Part shown: positions 11,711 through 23,042 of the stretch, in pieces
How the letters are laid out: each line of letters begins with the position of its first letter
Numbering within the stretch: the stretch's first letter is position 1
From: Serilophus lunatus
Taxonomy: Eukaryota; Chordata; Aves; Passeriformes; Eurylaimidae
Length of the DNA stretch: 64,000 bases
Direction: 5' to 3'
Assembly: GCA_013399895.1 (NCBI GenBank)
Contig: VXBA01003084.1
Span: 558,001-622,000, forward strand
The notes under the pieces: generated by a model
Told to the model about the DNA's origin: nothing
What the model saw: only the letters and a program-made list of their open reading frames with translations
The model's database searches: none
Translations under genes and position numbers: made by a program

Positions 11711-11854
11711 AATCACAGAATCACAGAATATTCTGAGTTGGAAGGGACCCACAAGGATCACTGAGTCCAACTCTTTAAGTGAATGGTCCATGTGGCGATC
11801 GAACCCACAACCTTGGTGTTATTAGCACATGCTCTAACCAACTGAGCTCATCTC
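11711..11854 (-). mobile_element. tRNA-Ile/CR1 SINE (TguSINE1-like)
   Basis: Read on the minus strand, 11854 to about 11784 matches tRNA-Ile(AAT) along its length. It has an A-box region GAGCTCAGTTGG (11838-11849), GTTAGAGC, an anticodon loop CTAATAA with AAT at 11821-11823, a B-box region GGTTCGATCGC (11795-11805), and a 3' part ending in the equivalent of the tRNA's terminal CCA. It continues directly into about 70 bases of CR1 tail of the 'gatccttgtgggtcccttcc' type and ends in two ATTCTGTG repeats (11711-11729). From recalled literature this is the structure of TguSINE1, a passerine SINE mobilised by CR1. RNA polymerase III would transcribe it from the internal A and B boxes. Both boxes carry single changes from the tRNA and the acceptor 5' half is degraded, so this is an old, probably silent copy. 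Confidence 0.9.
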
Positions 11855-14800
11855 AAAATTACAATTTTCTCCTCTGAAGACTTGTTTTCCAATGGTTTGG
11901 TAACACTTTTCTCACCAAAGCTCTTCCCTACTGCCTTCCCCAAAAATACTTCATATTCTATGATTTCCCTATAAAGGTCTCAGTTATCACTTAGAGAGGA
12001 AGGAAGAAAAATAGAGAAACCACTCTGAAAGACCACGTATTTCCAACAGTTTTCCAGCATGGCCAGACTGATGTGCCTGTTATTAGGACAGGGTGGATTA
12101 GTATAATTGCCTTACAGTTTTGACAGTTTCTGTCATCCTCAGAACAGATGTTCTAAGAGTTCTGCCCTATTTCCTAAATGCTATCAAATGACAATTTCCA
12201 TCCATTTTTGGGGAGGACTCCTGAAGCAAAGAGCATGGATTTTTAAAGTGACTTGTGCTCAGGACTATTCTTCAAAGGTTGCCATGGTTGCTGAAGGTTA
12301 AAACTCTCAGGTAGGATGTCTTTATCAAACCCAAGCACCAGCTGTGGGAATGAGCCCTGAAGGCTGCTCCTCAAAAGCAGCTTCAGGGCTAGAGGTCCTG
12401 GCAAAGAGAGCTGGAAGTGAGCAGATGAAAAAATGCAGCACCTTGTTAGAAAAGGGCAACTGGGATGGTCTAATCTCGGTGTATTGGTAGCAGAGAGGAA
12501 TATCCCAGTAAATGAGGAAAACAATACAGCATTAGGGCTCCCCTTTCAAATTATTTTCAAAGTAGACGACTCCAAGTTTGACACAGTAATAGAAAGTTGT
12601 CAGCTCTCTGGTAGTTCTGGGACTAAACAGCATTCATCAACACAGGCTTCAAATCCCAGTGGCGAGGAGGATGGTAACTCAGCAGGTACAGTCTATTTCT
12701 TAGGGCAACCCTCAGCCAACCACATGAAGGAACTCCATACTGTTGGTTTACTACATCCAACAAAGATGAAAAAACAAAGCCCTGAAGAATCCATTGTCCC
12801 TAGTTTCCATATTACTGTTAATATTACTATAAGAAGAGATGAAAATTTATAGCTTCATCCACTTTCCTAGCATGTTTGTAACTCCCTAAACCAACACAAG
12901 GAAGAGGGCAGAGGAGCAGGGGTGAATAAACTTATGCTGCCCTTGTTGTATCTTGGGGAAGATGGTAACTGTTTTCCTAAACTGTTTTGAAACCACCTTT
13001 TCTCAGCAGATGGAAAGGTCAAGAGCAGTGCTGGGCATCCATTACAGGACAGACTCAATGGACAGAGCAAGGAGCAGCACTTTCTCCACCATGCATGCCA
13101 TGACTCAAGTGTGTATTAGGGTTCAATAACCTCTACTCCAAAACTCAGGCTGGGCCCTTTAGCTTATATACTGTCATTACAGTCCAAATCCGACTTTACA
13201 GCTTCTAAACATTGTTCCTGATATTTTACACAGAAAAAAACTGTTGGAGCAAAGGATATCCATGTCACTTGCATTAAGCCACCTCCCATCCCATCTGAAG
13301 GCAGTAAACCTAATGAAAATATGACAAAAGTGAGAACTGCAGACCATATCCAGCACTATACGAAAATGAGGGCAGAAAAAGAAAGCGTAATGGGATAAAA
13401 CACAGCATATCCTGTGAGGCTCAAGTTATGGCAAACGATGGAGACAAGAGGTCAGGGTTCACCATACAGAAAGCAAAGACTTCAGTTTAATTGTTACTAA
13501 ACTCCATGGTACATGAGTAATTTGGTTTATGGATGTTCCTGGCAAAGACAGAAGGAAACCCACTCTCTTGAGGCAGCTAAGTGCTTGACTTCTGTGTATT
13601 TTTATGTGTTTGTCAAACACTTAGACACTACAGGCACTTAGAATCCTTTAAATAAATAAAATGCACTGCATTATTTCAGTGCAAAAGGGGCACTGTATCA
13701 ATGCACGTTAACTACTTTCAATGGAAATTATAACAGGATATGAGCCTAAGTGCAGCCAAAAGAAAAGCCTAATAAAATAGGGTAGCAAGGAGAGAGAGAA
13801 AAAATAAGGCTGACAGAATTGCAGCCTAAAACAAATCAGAAGAGTAGACCTTAGAATAGCACAGATCATAAGACAGGAGAGAAAGCACCTCCTGTTTTAC
13901 TACAACTGGGCCAGCTTACATTTCATTACAGGGAATCCAGGATAGGCAATTGTGTAATCAAGAGCCAGACAGCTTTACTCATTTATAATTAATTCAGAGT
14001 ACTTTGAAAGTGAGCTTAGAAAATAGCCAAGTGCTTCCCTTCAAGGAAACCTCTTGTAATGCTTCTGCAGGGCACCGCAAGCAAAGCAGAAGTTGTTCAG
14101 CTGAAGACAAAAGGTTTTCTCCTCACATAAATGAATAAAGTGTTACCACAGGCAGTGAAGCAGAGAATATGGCCCATCTTGAAGGAAGGCTTTCATCCAA
14201 ACACTGTATTTTTACAGCAAGAAACACCATTCTGGACTGTTTTACACCATTCTAAGGGTCGAAAGAAGTCTCAGTACATTATGGACTGAGATGCAGACTA
14301 TTCAGTCTTCTATTTATTGTACATAGACAACTGCTCCCTTAGAGGCAAACATGATTTTTGGCTCCAGCCCTTGCCAGAAGAGTGGGTGTTAAAGCCCAAT
14401 AGAGTTGCATTGTCTGCCATATAGCCCCTACCTTCCTCAGCCACCACACTGTGAACCACGTGCACACAGGCACTGCTTGTTTGTGCAGATCCTCAGGTAT
14501 TCATTAGCTGTCCTGTGCCCACACAAATAATTCAGAAACTTAAATGCCACCTTACATTTTGCATAGTTACTAATTTATCCACACTTAGCTTCTCATCTGT
14601 AATTCACATTGACATTAATGGAGAGACAAATATGTGTGTAACAGAACAGAGGCAGTCTAAAATAAATGAGAAAAAACGTGGTCATCAGAAACCAATTATA
14701 CATTCAAAAATGTATGGTGGAAACCATTATTGCTGAAATCAAGCGAGAAGGAAAATTTACCAAAACCACACTTGAACTGGGGGAAGAAGGAGGGTGCAGG

Positions 14801-16186
14801 GACAAAGTTGCTAGCACATACAATCAGTCTCAGCCTCATGGAAAAGAATATAAATATTTAGACATGAACAGACCTCTTAAAATACAGTTGCAGAGTCTGC
14901 TGGCACATGGACAAACATAGAATAAGCCCACCAATGTGGAGACACAAATCAGGTAAATCAGACATGAAATTGGCAGGCAACACGTGCAAGATGCGTTTTG
15001 TAAAGGCAAAAATGTGTTCACCACCAAATACGAAGATGATTTTTCCAAGACAATCTGAAGCTGCACTGTAAAAGAAATAAACATTAAATATTTAAGACTG
15101 TTCACCTAAATACTCTCACTTGGAGCACATGGTAGTGGCTTTTCCCTCTACCAGCGTTCTCGCTGCAACAAAAAAAATGAAGGCTTTAAAGAAACATACT
15201 TGAACAGTCTTGCTACTTTGAAAGCTAAACGTCTTCCCAGATGGCCCTGAAAGAGTTAACTGCTTCAGAGCTCAAATATTCTCCTTCCCGTATCTCACAA
15301 TAAGTACTAGAAGATTTATGTGCAATGAATTTCCAATTACTGATCTGCACCAGCTGGGCTGTCAATCAGCCTGCCTCTATACAGTGCATGTCTTCACCTC
15401 CCCATGTTCTCCTTGCATGCAGAGGCTCCTTCTTCCCTCAACAGCACACACAAAAGCATGTAATTCCCACATCCCTATCAATGGAATAGGTTAAATGTTG
15501 CTTTGGACTTCCTTTGCTCCTCCAGTCTTGCATAGGCACTATTTTCTCAACATGGCATCCAGGAGAACAATTCTAGTCATGACTTTGACACATCAAAGAA
15601 TATTTCAAAAGCTGAGTGACATTTCCTTCAATGCTTTTCCCATTAGCACTCATTGGCAGGGAATGCAGGGTATGAGGGAAATCTGGGAGGGATGCCATAG
15701 GATCACGACACAAAATTCTCCTACAATGGTATATGAGGTACAGGTTCAAGGATTAAATAAATGAAAAAAATCACTGCGTTATGGAAGTCTTTAATTATGA
15801 TTTTGCCTCGGTAAAAAAGTACAAAGTTGTCATACAACTAGATATGGCTACTTTAAGATCTCCAAAACGCTCCTCAGATTCACTTGAAAGGTCTTATCTC
15901 TCAATAAATATTAAGTTCCTTCGTGGGTGTCTCATAGTTTTAGCTCAGTATACATGAAAAGTTCATGAAAACAGGTGTTGTCAACCAACCCATTTCAATG
16001 GGTTAACATTTATTTCTTTAATACTCAAGAGTCGCTCTTAGCACCACCACACATTCTTTACTTCATTTCTCAGCCACATGACTAAGGGAAATGCTGAATC
16101 AATAAACCTTTGCAGAGCGACACTAAGAATATAATCAATGATTAAGTCCTATTTTCAATGTAGAATTCAGCCTGAGGAAACATAAT
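11855..16186. other. Noncoding stretch, no gene recognised
   Basis: AT-rich unique-looking DNA. The longest open frame (12433-12852, plus, 139 codons) is serine/asparagine-rich, lacks a recognisable domain and overlaps a minus-strand frame, so I do not call it. No repeat family is evident. Confidence 0.55.
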
Positions 16187-16361
16187 TAAAAAAAAAAACA
16201 AAAACAAAAAAAAAAAACAAAACAAAACAAAAAAAACCAACCCCAAACATAAAGCTCAGAAAAAAATATTTTCCTCTACTCTTTTCTAAGATTTCACTAA
16301 GCCATAAAAAAGAAAAAAAAAAGCAAACCACACACACAAAAAAAACCCCAACACACCACAG
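16187..16361. repeat. A-rich low-complexity tract
   Basis: Long A runs interrupted by single C residues (AAAAC units) at 16187-16250, and a second A/CA-rich block at about 16308-16361 with a short CACACACA. It is simple low-complexity sequence; on the minus strand it produces a phenylalanine-rich spurious frame. Confidence 0.85.
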
Positions 16362-16559
16362 ACATGGCATCATCCTTGAGACTTTGCCTGTTACATTTTA
16401 CCCCCCAGGCTGTTGTTTTTGCACCTGCATTTCACTTCCTAGCATGGGTTACAGAGAACATGATTCCTGAAAGGTTAATTAGCAGTTATGTAAACAGCAA
16501 ATCCTCACTATGTATCATAGTGGGTCTGTTTTACTGCAAAGGTTGAGCATCCTGCGAAG

Positions 16560-16940
16560 GGCAGGACTTCGAGATATGGCACCAAGTCAGATCCACTAGC
16601 AGGGCCCGTAAGTTTTTTGTGCCTGTAGAGGCCTTATCAGAGCATTCTGGAAATTTTCATCCAGGCTCAACTGCCTATAAATAGCGCTGCAGCTCCCAGG
16701 GGCTGTGCGGTTGTGTGCTGCTGGTGTGCTACGAGTTGCTAAGGAGATGGCAGAGCGAAGGCACAAACCGCGTGGGGGAACCAAGAGGAAAGCAGCACGG
16801 CTCTGGGGTTTGGCTGGGAGCCAAGGAGGTATCCTCCTGCGGGTATCCTCTGGATCAGAAGGGGAAAAAAAAAGAAGAGGAAAACAAAAAAAGGACGGAG
16901 CTTCCCTCTCAGCCTGACAGAGGCCAGATGCTGGGAACAT
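16560..16940 (+). promoter_or_regulatory. GC-richer block with TATA box, candidate promoter
   Basis: TATAAATAG lies at 16676-16684, immediately followed by AGCGCTGCAGCTCCC and then a locally GC-rich, CpG-containing block to about 16900. An ATG about 25 bases downstream (16705) opens 70 codons rich in Arg, Lys and Gly, and an overlapping frame from 16715 gives 112 codons. Neither resembles a known protein. On the minus strand the same block is open for 132 codons (16596-16994), a sign of GC-driven openness. A polymerase II promoter for a noncoding transcript is possible; no transcript can be inferred. Confidence 0.25.
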
Positions 16941-19070
16941 CAGGGCAAGCATTCCCACCAACAAGACTCCTGAATAATTGTAACAAATCGTCATCCTTCT
17001 GGGCTCTCACAGCATCCCCATTTCCTGAATCCAGACTCATGTTTTTTATCTAAGAAGAAAGTAATTATAGCTTATATTACACAGCTCTATCCTAAAGGAG
17101 AAGTAATTTTTGAATCCTTTTGTTGACTTGCATGTAGACTCATAAACAAAACTAATACGCAAAAAGTCAAACTTTGAACTGTAGCTGTGGAACAAACTAC
17201 CTAAAGGAGCTGAAACTAGGACAACTCTTTATACAGTTTTCAGACCTGAACCACTTCATTTATCTTTGGCTAGAGGATGCCTGAATGGAGATAGAGTCTA
17301 ATTCAAGACACTGAAAGAAAATAAGGGTTATTTTAAATTAAGGTGAGATTGCAGATACTACTGTGCATTCCAGACAGTGAAATTACATCTCCAAATAGGA
17401 GATGACTCGTATCACAATGATGGTGGCAAACATCAGCAAGACCGAGTGCACACCCTGAGGAGAGGAGGTTTTGCATTTCCAGCATGAATGGAGTTACAAT
17501 TTTACAGGCATCTATCAGGCTTACTTAAAGTTTATGAAGAAGCAATTTTGCAGTTGCTTCTGGAGGACTGGGAAACTGCTTGAAGTTAAAGATAACTATA
17601 AGAAGATAAAGGTAACTGTAAGAAAAGATAAAGGTAAGTATAAGAAAAACATAAAAGTAGTTTCTATGAATTAAATCCTTAGGAAGACAACAATGACAAA
17701 GAAAGGAGTAGGAATTCCTCAAAAAAAACCCAGGCAAATACAAAAAGAGCCAAAGTTGTTCCTGCAAATGCAGCAGAAATGCTCTGTGGTCTTAGCTGTG
17801 GTTTCTCACACAGATCACTTGATTGGGATAGAAAATTAAATGCTTTTGTTTTCCAAGACTCATCCACAGCTCAAATGATACATCTTAGCAGAACAAAGAC
17901 AATATCTCTTGCCAATATTATAAGCTCATCTCTCTCAGAAAAAAAAATAAAGACTTAGCAGAAAAAGGTGTATTTTTCTTTGCAGTCACCGCTGTTTCAA
18001 GCCACAGAAGTATCAAAGTATGTCTGACAGTTGCTCATTATTAGGCAGGTGAAAGAGAAAACTGAACTTTATTCTTTTCCCCATGACAGCAATGAAACTG
18101 CACTAAGTATATTTGAAATAAAAAGCACGTAGAGCACGACAGATTTGAACTCTTACTGTCTTCCATCTTTTACAGACACTAATGTTAACAGTAACTCACT
18201 AGCAACAAATCGATGGAAAGAGAAGGAACATATAATCACGGCTTATTTCCCAGTGTACATATTTCTTAATATAGAAAAGTGTATGATAGATCTGCCACCA
18301 TCTGATCTTGATTGTTGTAAAACCAGTCATTCTGCCTTCATCTGCCAAAAGAGTTTGAGAATTACTGGGGAAATTTTTGGCATCCTTAAGCACACGGAAG
18401 CAGTAAGGCATATTCCCAGAGGACAGATGAAAGTTTCTTCATAATTTCCAGCTATTAGATGCCACTTTTGCACATTACTTGAGGATTGTCCAGTGCGATT
18501 TTAAGTTAATTAAGGATTAGGAAAGCGGGGAAAGGAGTTTCAAGTCTTATTACTGTTACTTTATTTTTCCCCACAGAAGCTTTTTTATGACAGTCTAAAA
18601 AATTCAGAAATCTGATCTTGTATCTACTACATTTTATGACATAATACATTCACTGAAGAGGCAACTTACAACAAAGACCTGATAAAATATTATTTGGTCA
18701 TAAATATAATGCTTAATGGGGTAGCACAGGATCAGCAACCCCCTCAAAAATAAAAACCGAGGGAGAAAAAAAAGGTGGTTAAGAGCTCTTATTCAGTGAT
18801 ATACACTAATTTTTAAAGACCTGACTTCACATTTTGGTTTCTGGAAACAAAATTATTTCTACCCTGGTTCAGCCTCATTCCCTTTTAAAAAAATATCCTA
18901 ATTTTTCAGGAAATTACAAGCATGACTGAGCCAATACAAATTAACAAAGCATTGAATACAAATTATTTGTATGAGGAACATTATTATGGCCAAGACAGAA
19001 TGTGCACAAATTGAAACACAGGTAAATCTTTTTAAACATAGTTACAACCCACAATCACCATCCCACCAGG
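16941..19070. other. Noncoding stretch, no gene recognised
   Basis: AT-rich. At about 17185-17300 there is a faint resemblance to the 3' part of old LINEs of the CR1 superfamily ('gtggaacaaactacct'), too weak to call. A tandem repeat lies at 17592-17657. Confidence 0.5.
17592..17657. repeat. Imperfect tandem repeat, about 22 bp x 3
   Basis: Three diverged copies of a GTAACTGTAAGAAAAGATAA-like unit lie head to tail, the first about 2 bases shorter. The unit is AT-rich and purine-biased. Confidence 0.8.
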
Positions 19071-19253
19071 AGGGTGGTCAGGCACCGGGCACAGGTTACC
19101 CAGAGAGATTATGGAGTCTCCATACCTGCAAATATTCAAAGTTCAACTGCTTGCAGCTGTAAGCAACCTGCTCTCACCCCCTCTGCTTTGAGCAGAGGTT
19201 TAAACTAAACGACCTTCAGAGGTGCCTTCCCACTTCAGTCTGTGATTCTCTGA
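19071..19253 (+). mobile_element. CR1 LINE 3' end, 5'-truncated
   Basis: The plus strand shows the ordered CR1 3' landmarks: 'gtggtcaggcac', 'acaggttacccagagag', 'tggagtctccat', 'gcaacctgctct', 'ctgctttgagcagagg', 'gaccttcagaggtgccttcc' and the terminal TGTGATTCT tail. Only the last 180 bases or so are present. It is an inert copy. Confidence 0.95.
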
Positions 19254-22200
19254 CTATTAAGAACAAAGATCCAAGTTTACCAATTGTGTTAAGGCTAAAT
19301 ATCAAATTTAAACTAATCTCAGCTATACATATAAAGAATTTAGTTTTGGAAACTTTGGTCATAAAACTGACAACAAAGTGTCCTTTTAAATTAACAGAAG
19401 CCTTAAGTAATCATATTGCATATCTGCTAGCCAATAGAAGCGCATACCCTAAAGAAAAACACCATGTCTTTTTACATACCTTGTATTTCCAACACATCCA
19501 GTGCTGTGCCAAGAAATTCTCCATTTTCCAATTAAAGAAACAGCTTTGCAACATGGATTCTGGATTTCTCTCTGCACATTGCTATAATAGGGTTGGTGGC
19601 TATGACCTCTTTTCCTGTCAATCTTTATTTCCTTTATTTTCTTTATTTTTTTTCTGTATGCCCTCTGATTGACTGTCATGCTTCCTATGTTCCTATGTTC
19701 CTTTATATTTTCTCCACTTCCCAAGCTTTAAACTCTTGTAAAATTATTCAAAAGCAATACCACAATAACGCAAATAAACCATGCAGCCCTTTTCAAGTGT
19801 AGGAGAGTTAGTAGTTATGGAAGCCTCTTCTGCTTCCAGCCAAGCTGGAAATGCATTTCACATTACTAAATGATGCTTGGCCCAGCACTGACTGTTCAGT
19901 TTTACAGTTATTACTTGGACATCACTGTTAACGAAGAAGGGAGTTGGAATTAACAGTTGGCATTAGCAGTTTTGCCATCAATGCCACACATTGGTCACAG
20001 GTACATTCACAGCTCTCTTGGACAGAACTACAATGTATAGGAAAAACTGCAGGAGCTTGGCCCTTGCGATGAGCACAGGGGTGAAGCACAGACAGGCAAA
20101 GCAGACTGTGAAAAGCTAAACTGAACAGCAACAGCTGAACAAGCAATATCTAGAGGCACACAAATCTGGAAGATAAGAGTGAGCACAGCAAACACAATGG
20201 TCCAAGTCACTAGAGCACAGTGTTAGCGAAGGCAAGTATGTGAGGGCCTGCAAATTAAATTTATCATCATCTGTAGTCAGGTATATCTACAGTGCCAGAC
20301 AAAGAAACTTCTTAGTATTCCTTTAAAATGCAGATATTAAAAAAAAAAAAAAATGGTGAGCGGGGTGGGGAAGAGTAAAGCTAAAATATATACAAGATAA
20401 CAATGTCTTTGCATACATTGTAAAAACTCTTTCAGCTCTCACTGTGCTGGTTTACTCTGCACATTTCTCTCAGCCAGGCTTCTAAAAGAGGGGGAGAAAG
20501 TGGCCAGACTCAATACAATTTTTGGGTTTGCGTGCGTTAGCACTGTTACAACACCCAAGCTGACAGGATTTAAAGGGCTTATTTCTCTGCTGAAGCAAAA
20601 CCTTTCACTGGGTTAAAACTGAATAAAATTTCCCTTCAAGGGTGGATTCATACAAGCCTGTTTGATAACGAGCCTACACTGTTAAGCCTGGTCTGCTCCT
20701 GAGCAATCACTTCTATCTCCTCAGAGGTTCAAGTTCCCTCTGCTGCCCTGCCAAAGAGGCAGGGCAAAAGTAGGAGCAGCAGGTATCACTCTGCTGAAAA
20801 TGGGCTCACAGAGCTTTCAGAAGCTTAATGCTGTGAGTGCAAAGAGTTAAACACCGCAAGGCATTGCTCTGATCTCACACATCAGTGAAAAACTAGCAGC
20901 AGCTCTACCCAAAGCAATGCTGCAAAATAAACACCAGCCTGAATCAGACCCACAAGCTCTTAAAGAGAACAGTCAGCTAGATGTAGATATGGATTTCCCA
21001 AGGTGAACCCCTTTTGTACCAAGGCAACCTCCACACATTATGTTTTAACCTTCTCTAGGATTTAGGTTTGATTTCAGGCTAACAACAGCCACTTGGAAAA
21101 GCCATACAAAGTAAAGCTGAAGAGTACTGAAAAGGGATGGGAGAATCCACCTGAAACAAACATTTGGCCAAACCTCCACAGGGCTGAAAAATAAAATTCC
21201 TGTCGGCAGAGTGTAATCAACTTCAATTACATGCTTAGTGATAATACTGAATTATCCACTAACCACCTAAAGTTGATACAGGCTAAGAAATTAAAAGATG
21301 GAAACTTATAAGTGCATTTTTCATTATCTGGGTCAGCAGTGCTGCTATCTAAACTACAAATGAAACTCTTAAAATTTCTCACAGTATTATCACTGCCTAT
21401 CTGCAGTCCCCAGAGGGTTAAAGTTGGAAAGCTCAACTCCGCTTCTTAGTTTGGAACTCTCTGCCACTGTGACCAGCTGTTAGAGCTTAGGCATATCATC
21501 AGGAATCCAGTGACACAGCAAAGGTTTGAATGCAGACACACATTTCTGACTCCCAGGAAGCAGAAAGCTGACCAAAAAATTATGCCCATGACTAACAAGT
21601 CCCATCATGCTGCCTAAGCCTTTTCAGTATAAACTGATTTGAGAATGCAACAGTCGTCAAAAAACATTACCTTTCCTTAGAGAACATTTTTAAGTCAAAG
21701 TGGGCTTTTATTTTGTTGAAAATATTGAAGATATTCATCTGCGATAGAGACGCAGCCACTTGCAAAACAGATTGATTATATTCTGAATCTTGCAAATACA
21801 ATTAATTTTGTTTCTTGCACTGCTCTAAGGTCAGCAAGAAGTCAGAATTCAATCACAAGTGTGAGCAGCAGCACATTTTTTTATTCCAAAATAGCTGTTA
21901 CCCGGGGGCATGAGGCATGGCTCAACCACTCAGGTCTGTGAAGCGAGTCCACCTCCATGCACCAAGGGCTGTGCTGGAGCTTCTCCATCCACCCGGCTTG
22001 TGAGAGGTGTGTCATGAAAGCAAAGAGAGAGAGCTGATGGGGGATGGAACAATGAATAAAGATTAGTATCAAGCAAGAGGCAAATATTTTCTTTTTTCCA
22101 CTATTTTTCTTTAACTTTCAAAACACTGCCAAGAGAAAGGAAGGGGGGAAAAGTTAATGAGCATGACAGCATCACTGGAAGACACAGACTGGGAAAAAGG

Positions 22201-22547
22201 CAGCTCAGACGTGCCAGGGCACAGCCCAGGCAGGGACATAGCAGTGCGTTGTGGTCTAAGCCACCGGCCATGCAGGAACATCATATAGGAGCTGACAAGT
22301 TTTCCTCGCAGAGCTGGGCAAGGCTACCCCACAAATGACAAATAAAATCGGGTTTAGAGTGTGAAAAGTGGGTCACGGCTACTGAGAGCAGGATGAACCC
22401 AATGCAATGCCTGTGTGCAGTGGGTGATGGAGAAGCGATCAGCAGGGACCTCAAGGCCTTTATAAGCAGTGTTATTATGCAAATTTGGCAGCACCCATCA
22501 GCCTGTCAGTCTGGTAGCAGTGAGCTGCTCTAGGCAAATGCTATTAA
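19254..22547. other. Noncoding stretch, no gene recognised
   Basis: AT-rich. It contains a short TTCCTATG repeat at 19682-19703 and an A run of about 15 at 20339-20354. Short frames on both strands look like chance. Confidence 0.55.
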
Positions 22548-23042
22548 ATGCTCCTTCCTCAGTCTACACTTCTTAATGCTCACTTTACCGACAAAGGAGA
22601 AAGACGTCCTGTCCCAGCCCTGCCCTTCCTGCCCCAGCCTCCTGACTGCCCCGTGCTGGTCCTCCCTGCATTAGAACCCCTAGGTGATCTACTCCTTCCA
22701 TCAGGGCCCATTTTCAATCCCACATCCTCAGATATCCCTGACATTGAGCACACGGATGGTTTGGGGCAGGGGACACACGGATGGGCTGGCTCAGTCCCCA
22801 CCATCCCTGCCCTGAGCTTTGTCTCTTGCAACACCAAGGGACAAAGGGGCTGCAAGCATAGGCACATTGATAATCCTTTTTTTAAGCATTCAGCCCAAAG
22901 GTTGAAATCCCCAGATGCAGCTGGGAAAAGGAAGGGGGCACAACAAGGGTTCTGCAAGAAGCAGGCAGGCAATTGTCCCCCTCCATGCTGGGATGCACGC
23001 TGGGAAGGACATGAGCATTGCAGTGAGTGCAAGGAGCGCTGA
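22548..23042. other. GC-richer block open on both strands, no recognised product
   Basis: A plus-strand frame of 164 codons (22548-23042) is mirrored by a minus-strand frame of 150 codons (22580-23032). The plus frame is Pro/Gly/Cys-rich without a domain, signal peptide or membrane segment I can identify. Openness on both strands over the same bases suggests a local lack of AT-rich stop codons rather than coding. No clear splice sites bound it. Confidence 0.35.

Noticed and set aside
11784..11854. Functional tRNA-Ile gene
   Set aside because: The tRNA-like part lacks a proper 5' acceptor strand, both promoter boxes are altered, and it is fused without a terminator to a CR1 tail, so it is the head of a SINE.
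12433..12852. 139-codon plus-strand frame as a gene
   Set aside because: No domain or splice context; a minus-strand frame overlaps it; consistent with chance.
16596..16994. 132-codon minus-strand frame as a secreted protein (hydrophobic start)
   Set aside because: The same bases are open on the plus strand in two frames, and the hydrophobic N-terminus is not followed by any recognisable domain.
17185..17300. Possible ancient LINE (CR1/L3-like) fragment
   Set aside because: Only one short phrase resembles a LINE; a profile search would be needed and I cannot support a call.
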